Origin: CAYWLI01 sp964519535
GTDB taxonomy: Bacteria > Desulfobacterota > B13-G15 > RBG-16-54-18
Reading direction: 5' to 3'
Length of the DNA stretch: 8,296 nucleotides
NCBI GenBank assembly: GCA_964519535.1
Contig: CAZFIR010000002.1
Location: forward strand, 1 to 8,296
A program made the translations under genes and the position numbers. The notes beneath the pieces are model-generated. The model ran no database searches, had not been told where the DNA came from, and was given only the letters and a program-made list of their open reading frames with translations. Numbering within the stretch: position 1 is the stretch's first letter; each line of letters starts with the position of its first letter. Shown piece after piece: positions 1 through 5,586 of this stretch.

Positions 1-1881
1 GTCGATCCGCCGCAGATCGAGGTTTTTATATCAAGCGCAACCGAGGGCAACCCCTATAAAAAAGGGGAACGGGCAAACCTCAATACCGGGCTTTACTGTG
101 AAACGGTCATGAAACAGCGTTCTCCCCTTTTGGTTCCCGATGCGCTACAAGATCCTCAGTGGGATCACAATCCGGATATTGAGTTGGGCATGATCTACTA
201 CCTTGGGTTCCCTCTGGTGTGGCCCGATGGTGAGATCTTTGGCACCATCTGTGTGCTCGATGTCGAGAACAATCCGCAAGCCTCTACGTATAAAGATTTA
301 CTATACGAATTTCAGCAAATTGTTGAAGGGGATCTGCGCATCATTTTCGAAGCTGTCGAGCGCGAGCAGCTTGTGCGCCTGGAATTGGAGGAGGTCGAGT
401 TTGCATACCGGATAGTAGCCGATTTTACCTACGATTGGGAGTATTGGGTGAACCCCGACGAAACGATTCGCTACATGTCGTCTTCCGCCGAGCGCATTAC
501 GGGGTATACGAAACAGCAGTTCATTGACAACCCTTCCCTGAGGTGGCAGATCATCGTTCCCGAGGACAAGGGCATCTGGGATCAACATTATGCGGAAGAG
601 CGCCGAGATCCCAAGTTTTACGAAATTCAGTTTCGTCTCCGCAGAAAAGACGGGCAGGTTCGTTGGATCGAGCATGCCTGCCAGCCTGTAAGTGGTCCGA
701 GCGGAGAATTCTGGGGACTACGCGTTAGTAACCGAGATATCACGCCCCGCAAGCAAGCCGAGGAGTTACTCAGACGAAGTGAGCAGAGCCTTGCTGAGGC
801 CCAGCGGATTGCCCATTTAGGCAACTGGGATTGGAACATCGTGGCCGATGCGCTGTACTGGTCCGATGAGGTGTATCGGATATTTGGACTCCAGCCGCAG
901 GAGTTCGGTGCAACCTATGAGGTGTTTCTTGCCTCAGTGCATCCCGAAGACCGTGACGCCGTAAAGAAGGCAGTGGACGAATCGCTTGTTGATCCACACA
1001 AGCCCTATGGTATCGAACACAGGGTGGTTTGCCCGGATGGGTCCGAGCGTATTGTCCATGAGCAGGGAGAGGTGACCTTTGACGAAACCGGAAAGCCGGT
1101 CCGTATGATCGGTACGGTTCATGATATCACGGAGCTCAAAAAGGCCGAAGTCGAAGCATATCGCGCCCGCAGAGAACTATTGCGCTTGGAGCGGTTGTCG
1201 AGTTTGGGGGAATTGACAGCTTCGCTGGCACATGAATTGAATCAGCCCCTGACTGCGATCCTCAGCAATGCGGGTGCGGCCCTTCGCTTTCTGCAATCAG
1301 ACCGGCTTGATCCCGGCGAATTACGTGAAATATTACAGGATATTGTGAGCGACGATAAGAGGGCGGGTGACATCATCCGGAGCCTCAGGTCTATGCTCAA
1401 GCAGGAGGAAAGGGAACGAGAGACCATTTCGATCAATGATATTTTGCGTGACATGATCTCTCTCTTCCACAGTGAAGCCGTTATCAGAAACATAGAAGTC
1501 GAGATGGATCTTGCCGATCCATTGCCATTGGTCCATGTCGACCGGGTACAGATTCAGCAGGTGATGCTCAACCTTATTATGAACGCCGCAGAAATAATGT
1601 CGCACAATGAGCCTGAGCACAGAAAGATCGTGCTGCAAACACGCACTAATGATCACGGTGCAGTACAGGTGGCTGTGCGCGACCTCGGTCCTGGCATTGA
1701 AGAGAAAAACCTGGATCATATATTCGAGCCCTTCTTTACGACGAAACGCTCTGGTTTAGGGATGGGGCTTTCGGTGAGCCGGTCAATCATTGGAGCACAC
1801 GGCGGCCGCATATGGGTTGAAAATAATCCGGATAAAGGGGTAACATTCTATTTTGAATTACCAGTGCTGAGTGGCAAGTGA
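1..1881 (+). CDS. Sensor histidine kinase, GAF-PAS-PAS-HisKA-HATPase, 5' end cut by window
   Basis: Cytoplasmic-looking sensor kinase that would autophosphorylate a histidine and pass the phosphate to a response regulator, presumably one of the two encoded downstream. The frame is open from base 1, so the Met at 109 is probably internal: the codons before it continue a GAF domain (motif GLYCETVMKQRSPLLVPDA, then PLVWPDGEIFGTICVLD). Counting from Met109, PAS 1 lies at about 95-216 and PAS 2 at about 225-345, both ending in the DIT motif typical of PAS/PAC units. HisKA follows with phosphoacceptor His375 in HELNQPL, the FixL/DctB-type H-box; then the ATPase domain with N-box Asn492, G1 box DLGPG from Asp525, FEPFFTTK, and G2 box GLGMGLS. 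No membrane segment is visible in the part shown. The last codons (VLSGK and stop) lie inside a heptamer repeat array, so the original C-terminus may have been slightly altered. The ligand is unknown. Confidence 0.93.
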   Translation, partial: VDPPQIEVFISSATEGNPYKKGERANLNTGLYCETVMKQRSPLLVPDALQDPQWDHNPDIELGMIYYLGFPLVWPDGEIFGTICVLDVENNPQASTYKDLLYEFQQIVEGDLRIIFEAVEREQLVRLELEEVEFAYRIVADFTYDWEYWVNPDETIRYMSSSAERITGYTKQQFIDNPSLRWQIIVPEDKGIWDQHYAEERRDPKFYEIQFRLRRKDGQVRWIEHACQPVSGPSGEFWGLRVSNRDITPRKQAEELLRRSEQSLAEAQRIAHLGNWDWNIVADALYWSDEVYRIFGLQPQEFGATYEVFLASVHPEDRDAVKKAVDESLVDPHKPYGIEHRVVCPDGSERIVHEQGEVTFDETGKPVRMIGTVHDITELKKAEVEAYRARRELLRLERLSSLGELTASLAHELNQPLTAILSNAGAALRFLQSDRLDPGELREILQDIVSDDKRAGDIIRSLRSMLKQEERERETISINDILRDMISLFHSEAVIRNIEVEMDLADPLPLVHVDRVQIQQVMLNLIMNAAEIMSHNEPEHRKIVLQTRTNDHGAVQVAVRDLGPGIEEKNLDHIFEPFFTTKRSGLGMGLSVSRSIIGAHGGRIWVENNPDKGVTFYFELPVLSGK

Positions 1882-1953
1882 TCAGTGGACAGTGCTTAAC
1901 GAAAAGTAATTAGTGAATAGTGATCAGTAATCGGTAATCAGTTATCAGTAAGA
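1863..1953 (+). repeat. Phased heptamer array, 13 units, consensus AGTGATC
   Basis: Thirteen consecutive 7-bp units in perfect phase, each close to AGTGATC (for example AGTGGCA, AGTGATC, AGTAATC, AGTTATC). The array begins inside the last codons of the kinase gene and runs to the ribosome binding site of the four-helix-bundle stump. Units are degenerate, but the period never slips. The same heptamer occurs in the opposite orientation at 2088-2115 and 2742-2776. Confidence 0.85.
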
Positions 1954-1961
1954 GAAGGATC

Positions 1962-2096
1962 ATGACGGAACTGAATCATGCTCAGGGCTTTCGGGATTTG
2001 GTCGTCTATCAGAAGGCAAAAATGGTGTCACGCACAATCTTTGAAATTTCCAAGGACTTCCCGAAGGAAGAAACCTATTCCCTGACCGATGACTGA
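1962..2096 (+). pseudogene. Truncated four-helix-bundle (23S rRNA intervening sequence, S23-type) protein gene
   Basis: A 44-codon ORF starting MTELNHAQGFRDLVVYQK and continuing with IFEISKDFPKEETYSLTDD, the characteristic first-helix pattern of the S23/IVP four-helix-bundle family (FxDLxVxQKA, FPKEExYxLT). Family members are usually about 115-125 residues; here homology stops at LTD, where the gene runs into inverted heptamer repeats and a TGA, so more than half the protein is missing. It has a purine-rich GAAGG three bases before the ATG. Its stop overlaps the regulator start (ATGACTGA), so translation of the stump could feed ribosomes to the regulator. The family's own function is poorly understood. 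The sequence resemblance is clear; a leader role is inference. Confidence 0.75.
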
Positions 2097-2115
2097 TAAC
2101 CGATCACCGATAACT
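2088..2115 (-). repeat. Inverted heptamer array, 4 units, at the regulator start
   Basis: Four phased units GATGACT, GATAACC, GATCACC and GATAACT, the reverse complement form of the AGTGATC heptamer. The array replaces the rest of the four-helix-bundle gene and supplies the ATG and first nine codons (MTDNRSPIT) of the response regulator. Confidence 0.8.
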
Positions 2116-2736
2116 GCGTTACAACTTACTGTTTTCATCATCGACGATGATGCCTCCGTTCGCACCAGCCTTAAAAGGCTGTTACGTTCAGCGGGATTTG
2201 AGGTGGAGACGTTCGCCACTGCTGAGCTGTTCCTGGAGCGCGAGCACTATGACGGAATCGGCTGTCTCGTTCTCGATGTGCGGATGCCGGGCATAAGCGG
2301 CATAGACCTGCAGGATGAGCTCAGCAAGGCGGATTACAGCATGCCCATTGTCTTTATCACCGGTCATGGCAATATCCCCATGGGCGTGCAGGCCATGAAA
2401 AAAGGCGCCGTCGATTTCCTTGCCAAGCCCTTTGATGATGAAGAGCTCCTGCAGGCGGTCAGGGAGGCGATTGGAAAAGACACGCACGCGAGAGCGGAAT
2501 ATGCCGAAGTGCTCGACATCCGCGGGCGCATTGATCTTCTTACTCCGCGCGAACTTGAAATCCTCCGTTACGTCATCACCGGTATGCTGAACAAGCAGAT
2601 TGCCGCAAAGCTGAAGATCGCTGAAAAAACCGTCAAAGTGCATCGGGGCCGTGTCATGGAGAAGCTCGGTGTTGACTCGGTGGCCGATTTAGTCCGCTTG
2701 GCCGAGAAGGCAGGCATTAAACCCACCAAAGAATAA
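2089..2736 (+). CDS. FixJ/NarL-family response regulator, receiver plus LuxR-type HTH
   Basis: DNA-binding response regulator of 215 residues, normal for the FixJ/TodT type, and the probable partner of the upstream FixL-type kinase. The receiver spans about residues 14-130: acidic pocket Asp19-Asp21 (IIDDDASVR), phosphoacceptor Asp63 (LDVRMPG), Thr91 (FITGHG) and Lys113 (AKPF). A GerE/LuxR-type HTH follows at about 150-210 (LTPRELEILRYV, then IAAKLKIAEKTVKVHRGRV). The only plausible start is the ATG at 2089, since no other ATG, GTG or TTG lies in frame before the receiver core; it gives an unusual N-terminal tail (MTDNRSPITALQL) written by the heptamer repeats. No ribosome binding site is well placed: GAAGGAAG is about 18 nt upstream. 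Overlap with the preceding TGA points to translational coupling. Target genes cannot be told from the window. Confidence 0.93.
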   Translation: MTDNRSPITALQLTVFIIDDDASVRTSLKRLLRSAGFEVETFATAELFLEREHYDGIGCLVLDVRMPGISGIDLQDELSKADYSMPIVFITGHGNIPMGVQAMKKGAVDFLAKPFDDEELLQAVREAIGKDTHARAEYAEVLDIRGRIDLLTPRELEILRYVITGMLNKQIAAKLKIAEKTVKVHRGRVMEKLGVDSVADLVRLAEKAGIKPTKE

Positions 2737-2741
2737 GCAGC

Positions 2742-2776
2742 AATCACTGATCACCGATCACTTGCCACTGACCACT
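2742..2776 (-). repeat. Inverted heptamer array, 5 units, after the response regulator
   Basis: Five phased units (AATCACT, GATCACC, GATCACT, TGCCACT, GACCACT) beginning five bases after the regulator stop. Same orientation as the array at 2088-2115 and opposite to the array at 1863-1953, with which it forms the outer inverted repeat. Confidence 0.8.
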
Positions 2777-2891
2777 TTCCTCTCATATAAGACCAAGGTC
2801 CAATAGACATCTGGTCAGGTCTTCTTTATTCTTTGTTACAAGCTATATAGTGCTCCCGCACACATATGACCAAAGGTGGAAGGGTATCCTT

Positions 2892-3281
2892 ATGCACCCT
2901 ATGCAAAGCAAGGCCTATGTCATTGATGATGATGAGTCGGTCCGAAAGGCTTTCCAGAGGCTGTTGCGATCCGCGAATATCGACGTAGAGACCTTTTCCT
3001 CTGTCGAAGAATTCTTCAGCGGCGAACTGCAAGGCGATAATGCCTGCGTCATCGTCGATATACGCATGCCCGGTTCAACCGGTTTTGATCTCCAGCGGGA
3101 ATTGACGTCACGAGGAATACAGATGCCGGTCATTGTGATTTCCGCCAGTGATGATGCACAGACCCGGGAACTTGCACGGAGACTCGGAGCGGCGGCATTC
3201 TTCCGAAAACCCATCGATGATCAGGCCCTGTTGGATGCCATCTGGTGGGCTATCTCGGGAACGAAGGGGGAAAGCGGGTAG
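2892..3281 (+). CDS. Stand-alone receiver-domain protein (single-domain response regulator)
   Basis: A 129-residue protein that is receiver domain throughout, with no output domain, so it probably acts as a phosphate sink, phosphorelay intermediate or protein-contact switch in the same pathway. Visible residues: Asp12-Asp14 (VIDDDESVR), phosphoacceptor Asp56 (VDIRMPG), Ser84 in the Thr/Ser position (VISAS), and Lys106 (FFRKP). I chose the ATG at 2892 because GGAAGGG at 2878-2884 sits 7 nt before it; a GTG at 2850 in the same frame would add 14 residues with no homology, and an ATG at 2901 is possible. The receiver resembles the regulator's (DDDxSVR, RLLRSA, EVETF/DVETF), so the two may be a duplication pair. 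A gap of 155 nt separates them, so it may be transcribed separately. It ends 43 nt before a hairpin. Confidence 0.9.
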   Translation: MHPMQSKAYVIDDDESVRKAFQRLLRSANIDVETFSSVEEFFSGELQGDNACVIVDIRMPGSTGFDLQRELTSRGIQMPVIVISASDDAQTRELARRLGAAAFFRKPIDDQALLDAIWWAISGTKGESG

Positions 3282-3324
3282 TAGGCAAAGGTTAGGTGAG
3301 TGAACCAATAGAAAGAGTATCACC

Positions 3325-3350
3325 ACCGAGCTTTTCAGGCTAGCTCGGTT
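3325..3350 (+). terminator. Possible intrinsic terminator after the receiver gene
   Basis: Perfect 8-bp stem ACCGAGCT / AGCTCGGT with a 9-nt loop, 43 nt past the receiver stop. The plus-strand tail is TTTCCCTATT, a weak U tract. The stem overlaps the stop codon of the minus-strand DUF1731 remnant, so it could instead be that old gene's end. Confidence 0.45.
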
Positions 3351-3453
3351 TCCCTATTACCTCCCTGAGGGCTCCTCTGATCTCGGGATACTTGAACACA
3401 AAGCCATGCCTGAGCAGGCGGGAGGGGAAACAGCAGGGCGTTTTTATTGTCTC
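3340..3453 (-). pseudogene. C-terminal remnant of a TIGR01777/DUF1731 (YfcH-like) oxidoreductase gene
   Basis: Read on the minus strand, about 30 codons give FPSRLLRHGFVFKYPEIRG followed by ALREVIGKPS and a stop. This matches the conserved end of TIGR01777-family NAD-dependent epimerase-like proteins (a Pro, then RLL, GFxFxYP, and AL near the end), which normally have about 300 residues. The frame upstream reads ETIKTPCC and then hits a TAA at 3454-3456, so the rest of the gene is absent. It is a decay remnant, probably left by a deletion or rearrangement between the receiver gene and the tRNA. Identification rests on a short motif recalled from memory. Confidence 0.6.
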
Positions 3454-3618
3454 TTAATCCATTCCCAATACTCACCCTGATCCACTATTCCGCTCTCGTA
3501 TAGTCAGTCATGAAGGGGGTAGCTTCTGGACTGCAACAACCCTTTTCTCGCTGTCAGATTGTGCAAGGGAATTCTGCTACGATGGGAAGATGAGGTTTTT
3601 ATCCTCTCCGGACAAAAA
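3454..3618. other. Intergenic stretch with no recognisable gene
   Basis: I see no ORF with a family signature on either strand. Minus-strand codons at about 3444-3503 read LYESGIVDQGEYWEWIKRQ and a stop, which looks protein-like and may be another degraded 3' end, but I cannot assign it. Confidence 0.4.
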
Positions 3619-3695
3619 TGGTGGCGGTGCAGGGATTTGAACCCCGGACACTGCGGATATGAGCCGCATGCTCTGACCACCTGAGCTACACCGCC
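3619..3695 (-). tRNA. tRNA-Met (anticodon CAT), CCA encoded
   Basis: A 77-nt cloverleaf on the minus strand. Acceptor stem GGCGGTG pairs with CACCGCC, followed by discriminator A and an encoded CCA. The D arm contains TAGCTCAG and GAGC, the anticodon stem-loop is GCGG CTCATAT CCGC with anticodon CAT, and the T arm is GGGG TTCAAAT CCC-type. The paired 1:72 position and lack of the three G-C pairs at the anticodon stem base argue against an initiator. A lysidine-modified tRNA-Ile(CAT) is hard to exclude, but the arms look like elongator Met. It lies 55 nt downstream of rpe on the same strand and may be transcribed with it. Confidence 0.93.
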
Positions 3696-3724
3696 ATGTC
3701 GTTGTATTTTATGTAAGGGGAAGG

Positions 3725-3739
3725 AGGGTTGTCAACCCT
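3725..3739 (-). terminator. Small hairpin after rpe, possible weak terminator
   Basis: AGGGTT and AACCCT form a 6-bp stem with a 3-nt loop, 11 nt past the rpe stop on the minus strand. The following bases are CCTTCCCC with no U run, so termination would be inefficient and the tRNA could be reached by read-through. Confidence 0.25.
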
Positions 3740-3750
3740 TGCCCTCGTTG

Positions 3751-4407
3751 TTAGGTACCGATCTCCTCCCGCATCTTTCTGATGGTCTCTTTGCGATCGG
3801 GGGTGCCGAAGATCCCTGAGCCCGCCACAAAGATGTCGCCCCCGCGGCGCGCCAGGTCCCCGATATTTGCCACCTTGATCCCGCCGTCCACCTCGATCTC
3901 GACCTTCAGCTTCCTCTCGGTAATGATACGCTTCAACTGCTCTATCTTGGGGAGCATCGTGGGAATGAACTCCTGCCCCCCAAAGCCCGGGTTCACCGTC
4001 ATGATCATCACCAGGTCCAGGTCGGGGAGGATGTACTCGAGGTCTTCCAGGGGGGTCGCGGGGTTGAGAGCCACCCCCGCTTGGATCCCCTTTTCCTTGA
4101 TGGCGTTGACTGTTCGGTGCAGGTGGGTACAGGCCTCGACCTGGACGGTGAGGATATCGGCACCGGCCTCGATAAAGGCGTCGAGGTAGCGGTCGGCGTC
4201 TTCGATCATGAGGTGGACGTCGAGGGGGATGCTCACGACCTTTTTCAGTGCCTTGATCACTACCGGGCCGATGGTGATGTTGGGGACAAAGTGCCCGTCC
4301 ATCACATCCACATGTATCCAGTCGGCCCCGGCCTCGATCACCTCCTGGACCTCATCGGCCAGGCGGGCCAGATCGGCCGAGAGGATCGAGGGAGCTATCT
4401 TCTTCAT
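3751..4407 (-). CDS. rpe: Ribulose-phosphate 3-epimerase
   Basis: Cytosolic TIM-barrel enzyme interconverting D-ribulose 5-phosphate and D-xylulose 5-phosphate in the pentose phosphate and Calvin cycles. The 218-residue length is normal and the family signatures are complete: APSILSADLARL at the N-terminus with Ser7, metal ligands His32, Asp34, His65 and Asp174 (HVDVMDGHFVPN, DVHLM, EVDGG), the NPGFGGQ phosphate/active-site loop at 139-145, and the late phosphate-binding segment VAGSGIFG. Asp34 and Asp174 are the expected acid-base pair. The usual HxEA motif reads QVEA at 89-92, a change at a position not known as catalytic. The start overlaps the stop of the Rho_N gene as ATGA, and GGAG sits 8 nt before it, so the two are translationally coupled. 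Identification is secure. Confidence 0.97.
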   Translation of the reverse strand: MKKIAPSILSADLARLADEVQEVIEAGADWIHVDVMDGHFVPNITIGPVVIKALKKVVSIPLDVHLMIEDADRYLDAFIEAGADILTVQVEACTHLHRTVNAIKEKGIQAGVALNPATPLEDLEYILPDLDLVMIMTVNPGFGGQEFIPTMLPKIEQLKRIITERKLKVEIEVDGGIKVANIGDLARRGGDIFVAGSGIFGTPDRKETIRKMREEIGT

Positions 4408-4766
4408 CCACCTGACTCCGCGGCGAGCCGGACGGCCTGCCTCGTCTTTTTCTTCAGCCGGTTGATCCGGCGCTTGTAGATGGTGGCCATCCGTCTGTCG
4501 CCTTTTTCCAGTGCCTCGGCCCGCTTGGCCTTGATTATCATGATCCGCTTTTTCAGCTCCTTGACGTTCAACTCTTTTTTCTTCGTCGCCTTTTTGGTGA
4601 CCTTGGCAGGTTGCGGCTTCTCCTCGGGGACCACCTTGGCCTGCCTGATAATGTCCAGGAGTTCCTCCTTCTTCATGCCGCTGACGCCTTCGGCCCCGCG
4701 CCCCTTGGCCAGTTCCCGGAGTTCCTTGACCGTCATCTTGTCGAGAGATTTCTCTTTTGCTGACAT
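4404..4766 (-). CDS. Small basic Rho_N (SAP-like) domain protein upstream of rpe
   Basis: A 120-residue, Lys/Arg-rich protein. Residues about 8-43 (LDKMTVKELRELAKGRG, then GMKKEELLDIIRQA) match the Rho N-terminal/SAP-like helix-loop-helix found at the front of transcription terminator Rho and in several small proteins. A Lys/Pro-rich linker (about 46-68) leads to a basic helical tail (about 69-112: ELNVKELKKRIMIIKAKRAE, then RRMATIYKRRINRLKKKTRQ). The rest of Rho, including its RNA-binding and ATPase domains, is absent. The composition suggests nucleic acid binding, but substrate and role are unknown. The start has GGGAG 5 nt upstream. It is first gene of an operon with rpe. Confidence 0.8.
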   Translation of the reverse strand: MSAKEKSLDKMTVKELRELAKGRGAEGVSGMKKEELLDIIRQAKVVPEEKPQPAKVTKKATKKKELNVKELKKRIMIIKAKRAEALEKGDRRMATIYKRRINRLKKKTRQAVRLAAESGG

Positions 4767-4818
4767 ATGTGCTCCCTTTTTCTGTTTCTCAAAGCGATGA
4801 GATCAATCAATAACAGAG

Positions 4819-4847
4819 ATTGGAGGAAAAAGCAAGAGCGGTGACAA
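4819..4847 (-). promoter_or_regulatory. Candidate sigma70 promoter for the Rho_N-rpe operon
   Basis: On the minus strand TTGTCA (-35, 4847-4842), a 17-nt spacer, and TCCAAT (-10, 4824-4819). This would give a leader of about 45 nt to the ATG at 4766. Its -35 lies back to back with the plus-strand candidate at 4853. Confidence 0.35.
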
Positions 4848-4852
4848 GGGGG

Positions 4853-4881
4853 TTGACTTTCGCTGCTCGGTGCATTAATAA
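4853..4881 (+). promoter_or_regulatory. Candidate sigma70 promoter reading toward the first TOBE fragment
   Basis: TTGACT, a 17-nt spacer and TAATAA. The -35 is good and the -10 weak. The expected transcription start would fall just inside the ATG at 4884, so translation from that codon would need an earlier start site; the promoter may not serve this ORF. Confidence 0.3.
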
Positions 4882-4883
4882 GG

Positions 4884-5174
4884 ATGGTACGTGGGGTTTT
4901 ACAGGTTCAAACACGGGGTTGCAGGAGGCCTCCGATTGCTCTCGGGATCAGATCCGGCAAGACGCAAGGAGTTACTTTAAGCAGCCAGGTGATCCACATC
5001 GAGCCCCTCGGCGCAAGCAAGCGGATTTTTGTCAGGGTGGGGGAGAACGAGCTGCGGACCGTGGCGGAGGCGGATGCCAAGGACGCCATCGCCGACAAGG
5101 TCTCCATCTCCTTCTCTTCAAAGGATGTGTTTCTCTTTGATGCTCGGAATGGAAGGCGATTGTACCTCAAATGA
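4884..5174 (+). CDS. Orphan TOBE domain of a MalK/UgpC-type ABC ATPase, copy A
   Basis: A 96-residue ORF whose last 60 residues (from VIHIEPLGASKRIFVRV to FLFDARNGRRLYLK) form the C-terminal TOBE domain of sugar-type ABC importer ATPases; the EPLG and LFDAxxG motifs are typical. About 15 residues before it, IALGIR may be a trace of the GIRPED strand that precedes TOBE in MalK. There are no Walker A, signature or Walker B motifs, so it cannot be an ATPase. Residues 1-30 are not recognisable. The ATG at 4884 has AAGG directly before it with almost no spacing, a poor start. Either an expressed stand-alone domain or a gene remnant; the intact frame and its sister copy at 6001 keep this open. A frame-shifted ORF at 4820-5140 is a shadow. 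Confidence 0.5.
   Translation: MVRGVLQVQTRGCRRPPIALGIRSGKTQGVTLSSQVIHIEPLGASKRIFVRVGENELRTVAEADAKDAIADKVSISFSSKDVFLFDARNGRRLYLK
4971..5174 (+). repeat. TOBE duplication, copy A (pairs with 5983-6186)
   Basis: Aligns without gaps to 5983-6186 at a constant offset of 1012 nt. From 4989 to the stop I count 153 of 186 identical bases, with exact blocks of about 31 and 28 nt. Similarity ends exactly at the stop codon. Confidence 0.85.
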
Positions 5175-5201
5175 ATATCTGTCTTTTTCTCGATGAAAGG
5201 C

Positions 5202-5231
5202 TTGCTAATTGATCTCAAAGAACGATAAAAT
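5202..5231 (+). promoter_or_regulatory. Candidate sigma70 promoter of the MNT-HEPN pair
   Basis: TTGCTA, an 18-nt spacer and TAAAAT (five of six to the -10 consensus), starting 28 nt after copy A ends and placing transcription start about 20 nt before the MNT start codon. The module therefore appears to carry its own promoter. Confidence 0.45.
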
Positions 5232-5259
5232 GTCTTTAGATTAATAAGGAAACAGAAAG

Positions 5260-5586
5260 ATGGAATTCAAGGAGAGGCTTGAAAAAGAAATCAAGAATAT
5301 CGTCGATCAACTTGTCAGGGCCTATAAACCGCAAAAAATTATCCTCTTTGGTTCTTTGGCGAAAGGTGGAGGAGAAGCCCGGGATATCGACATCTTTATT
5401 GTTAAGAAAGATGTGCCTGAATTAGGTGTTGATCGGATACGTCAATTAGACAGCCTTATAAAGTATAGGATCGCTACTGATTTTATTGTCTATAAACCCG
5501 GTGAGGTAGAGGAGCGGTTGAGATTGAGAGATCCTTTTATCAAAACTATCTTTGAGGAAGGTAAGGTCCTCTACGATGCCGAATGA
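5260..5586 (+). CDS. Minimal nucleotidyltransferase (MNT), antitoxin-type partner of HEPN protein
   Basis: A 108-residue protein of the minimal nucleotidyltransferase class (pol beta superfamily). The core is IILFGSLAKGGGEARDIDIF: Gly31-Ser32 and Asp42/Asp44 form the GSxn-DxD active site, with nine residues between Ser32 and Asp42, one fewer than in the common GSx10DxD spacing. A later carboxylate candidate is Asp74 in TDFIVYKP. In studied MNT-HEPN pairs the MNT protein neutralises the HEPN toxin, in some cases by adding AMP to it; that role is inferred here from gene order. AAGGA lies 9 nt before the ATG. Its end overlaps the HEPN start by 11 nt. Bases are less GC-rich than in rpe. Confidence 0.88.
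   Translation: MEFKERLEKEIKNIVDQLVRAYKPQKIILFGSLAKGGGEARDIDIFIVKKDVPELGVDRIRQLDSLIKYRIATDFIVYKPGEVEERLRLRDPFIKTIFEEGKVLYDAE

Larger units (their letters stand above)
1925..2116. repeat. Inner inverted repeat pair (1925-1950 / 2091-2116) around the four-helix-bundle stump
   Basis: The 26 nt at 1925-1950 match the reverse complement of 2091-2116 at 22 of 26 positions by hand comparison. The arms enclose about 140 nt that hold the four-helix-bundle fragment. A transcript could fold into a long imperfect stem with this ORF in the loop, a layout like that of 23S rRNA intervening sequences, where an ORF of the same protein family lies within a base-paired insert. Right-arm bases also encode the first codons of the regulator. 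Confidence 0.7.
1870..2769. repeat. Outer inverted repeat pair (1870-1894 / 2745-2769) bracketing the response regulator
   Basis: The 25 nt at 1870-1894 match the reverse complement of 2745-2769 at 22 of 25 positions, with 14 consecutive identical bases at the outer ends (AGTGGCAAGTGATC and its complement). The left arm includes the stop codon of the kinase gene; the right arm lies just past the regulator stop. Both arms are heptamer-array sequence, but the 14-base run goes beyond the shared consensus. Confidence 0.7.

Noticed and set aside
1863..2776. Heptamer arrays as a possible CRISPR array
   Set aside because: Units are 7 bp, contiguous and without spacers; neither the repeat length nor a cas gene fits.
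2789..2823. AAGACC...GGTCTT inverted pair followed by T-rich DNA as a terminator for the regulator
   Set aside because: Only 6 bp with a 23-nt interval and little inner pairing; too weak to list.
2850..2891. GTG at 2850 as the start of the stand-alone receiver
   Set aside because: The added residues show no receiver homology and the ATG at 2892 has a well-spaced GGAAGGG.
3444..3503. Minus-strand 19-residue tail LYESGIVDQGEYWEWIKRQ
   Set aside because: Protein-like but too short and I cannot name a family; recorded only as possible debris.
3619..3695. Initiator tRNA-fMet
   Set aside because: The 1:72 pair is intact and the anticodon stem lacks the three consecutive G-C pairs of initiators.
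4820..5140. 106-codon plus-strand ORF overlapping TOBE copy A
   Set aside because: Frame-shifted relative to the TOBE frame, with no family resemblance.
5552..5575. TTG upstream start for the HEPN gene
   Set aside because: Adds eight residues without homology; the ATG at 5576 is better placed.
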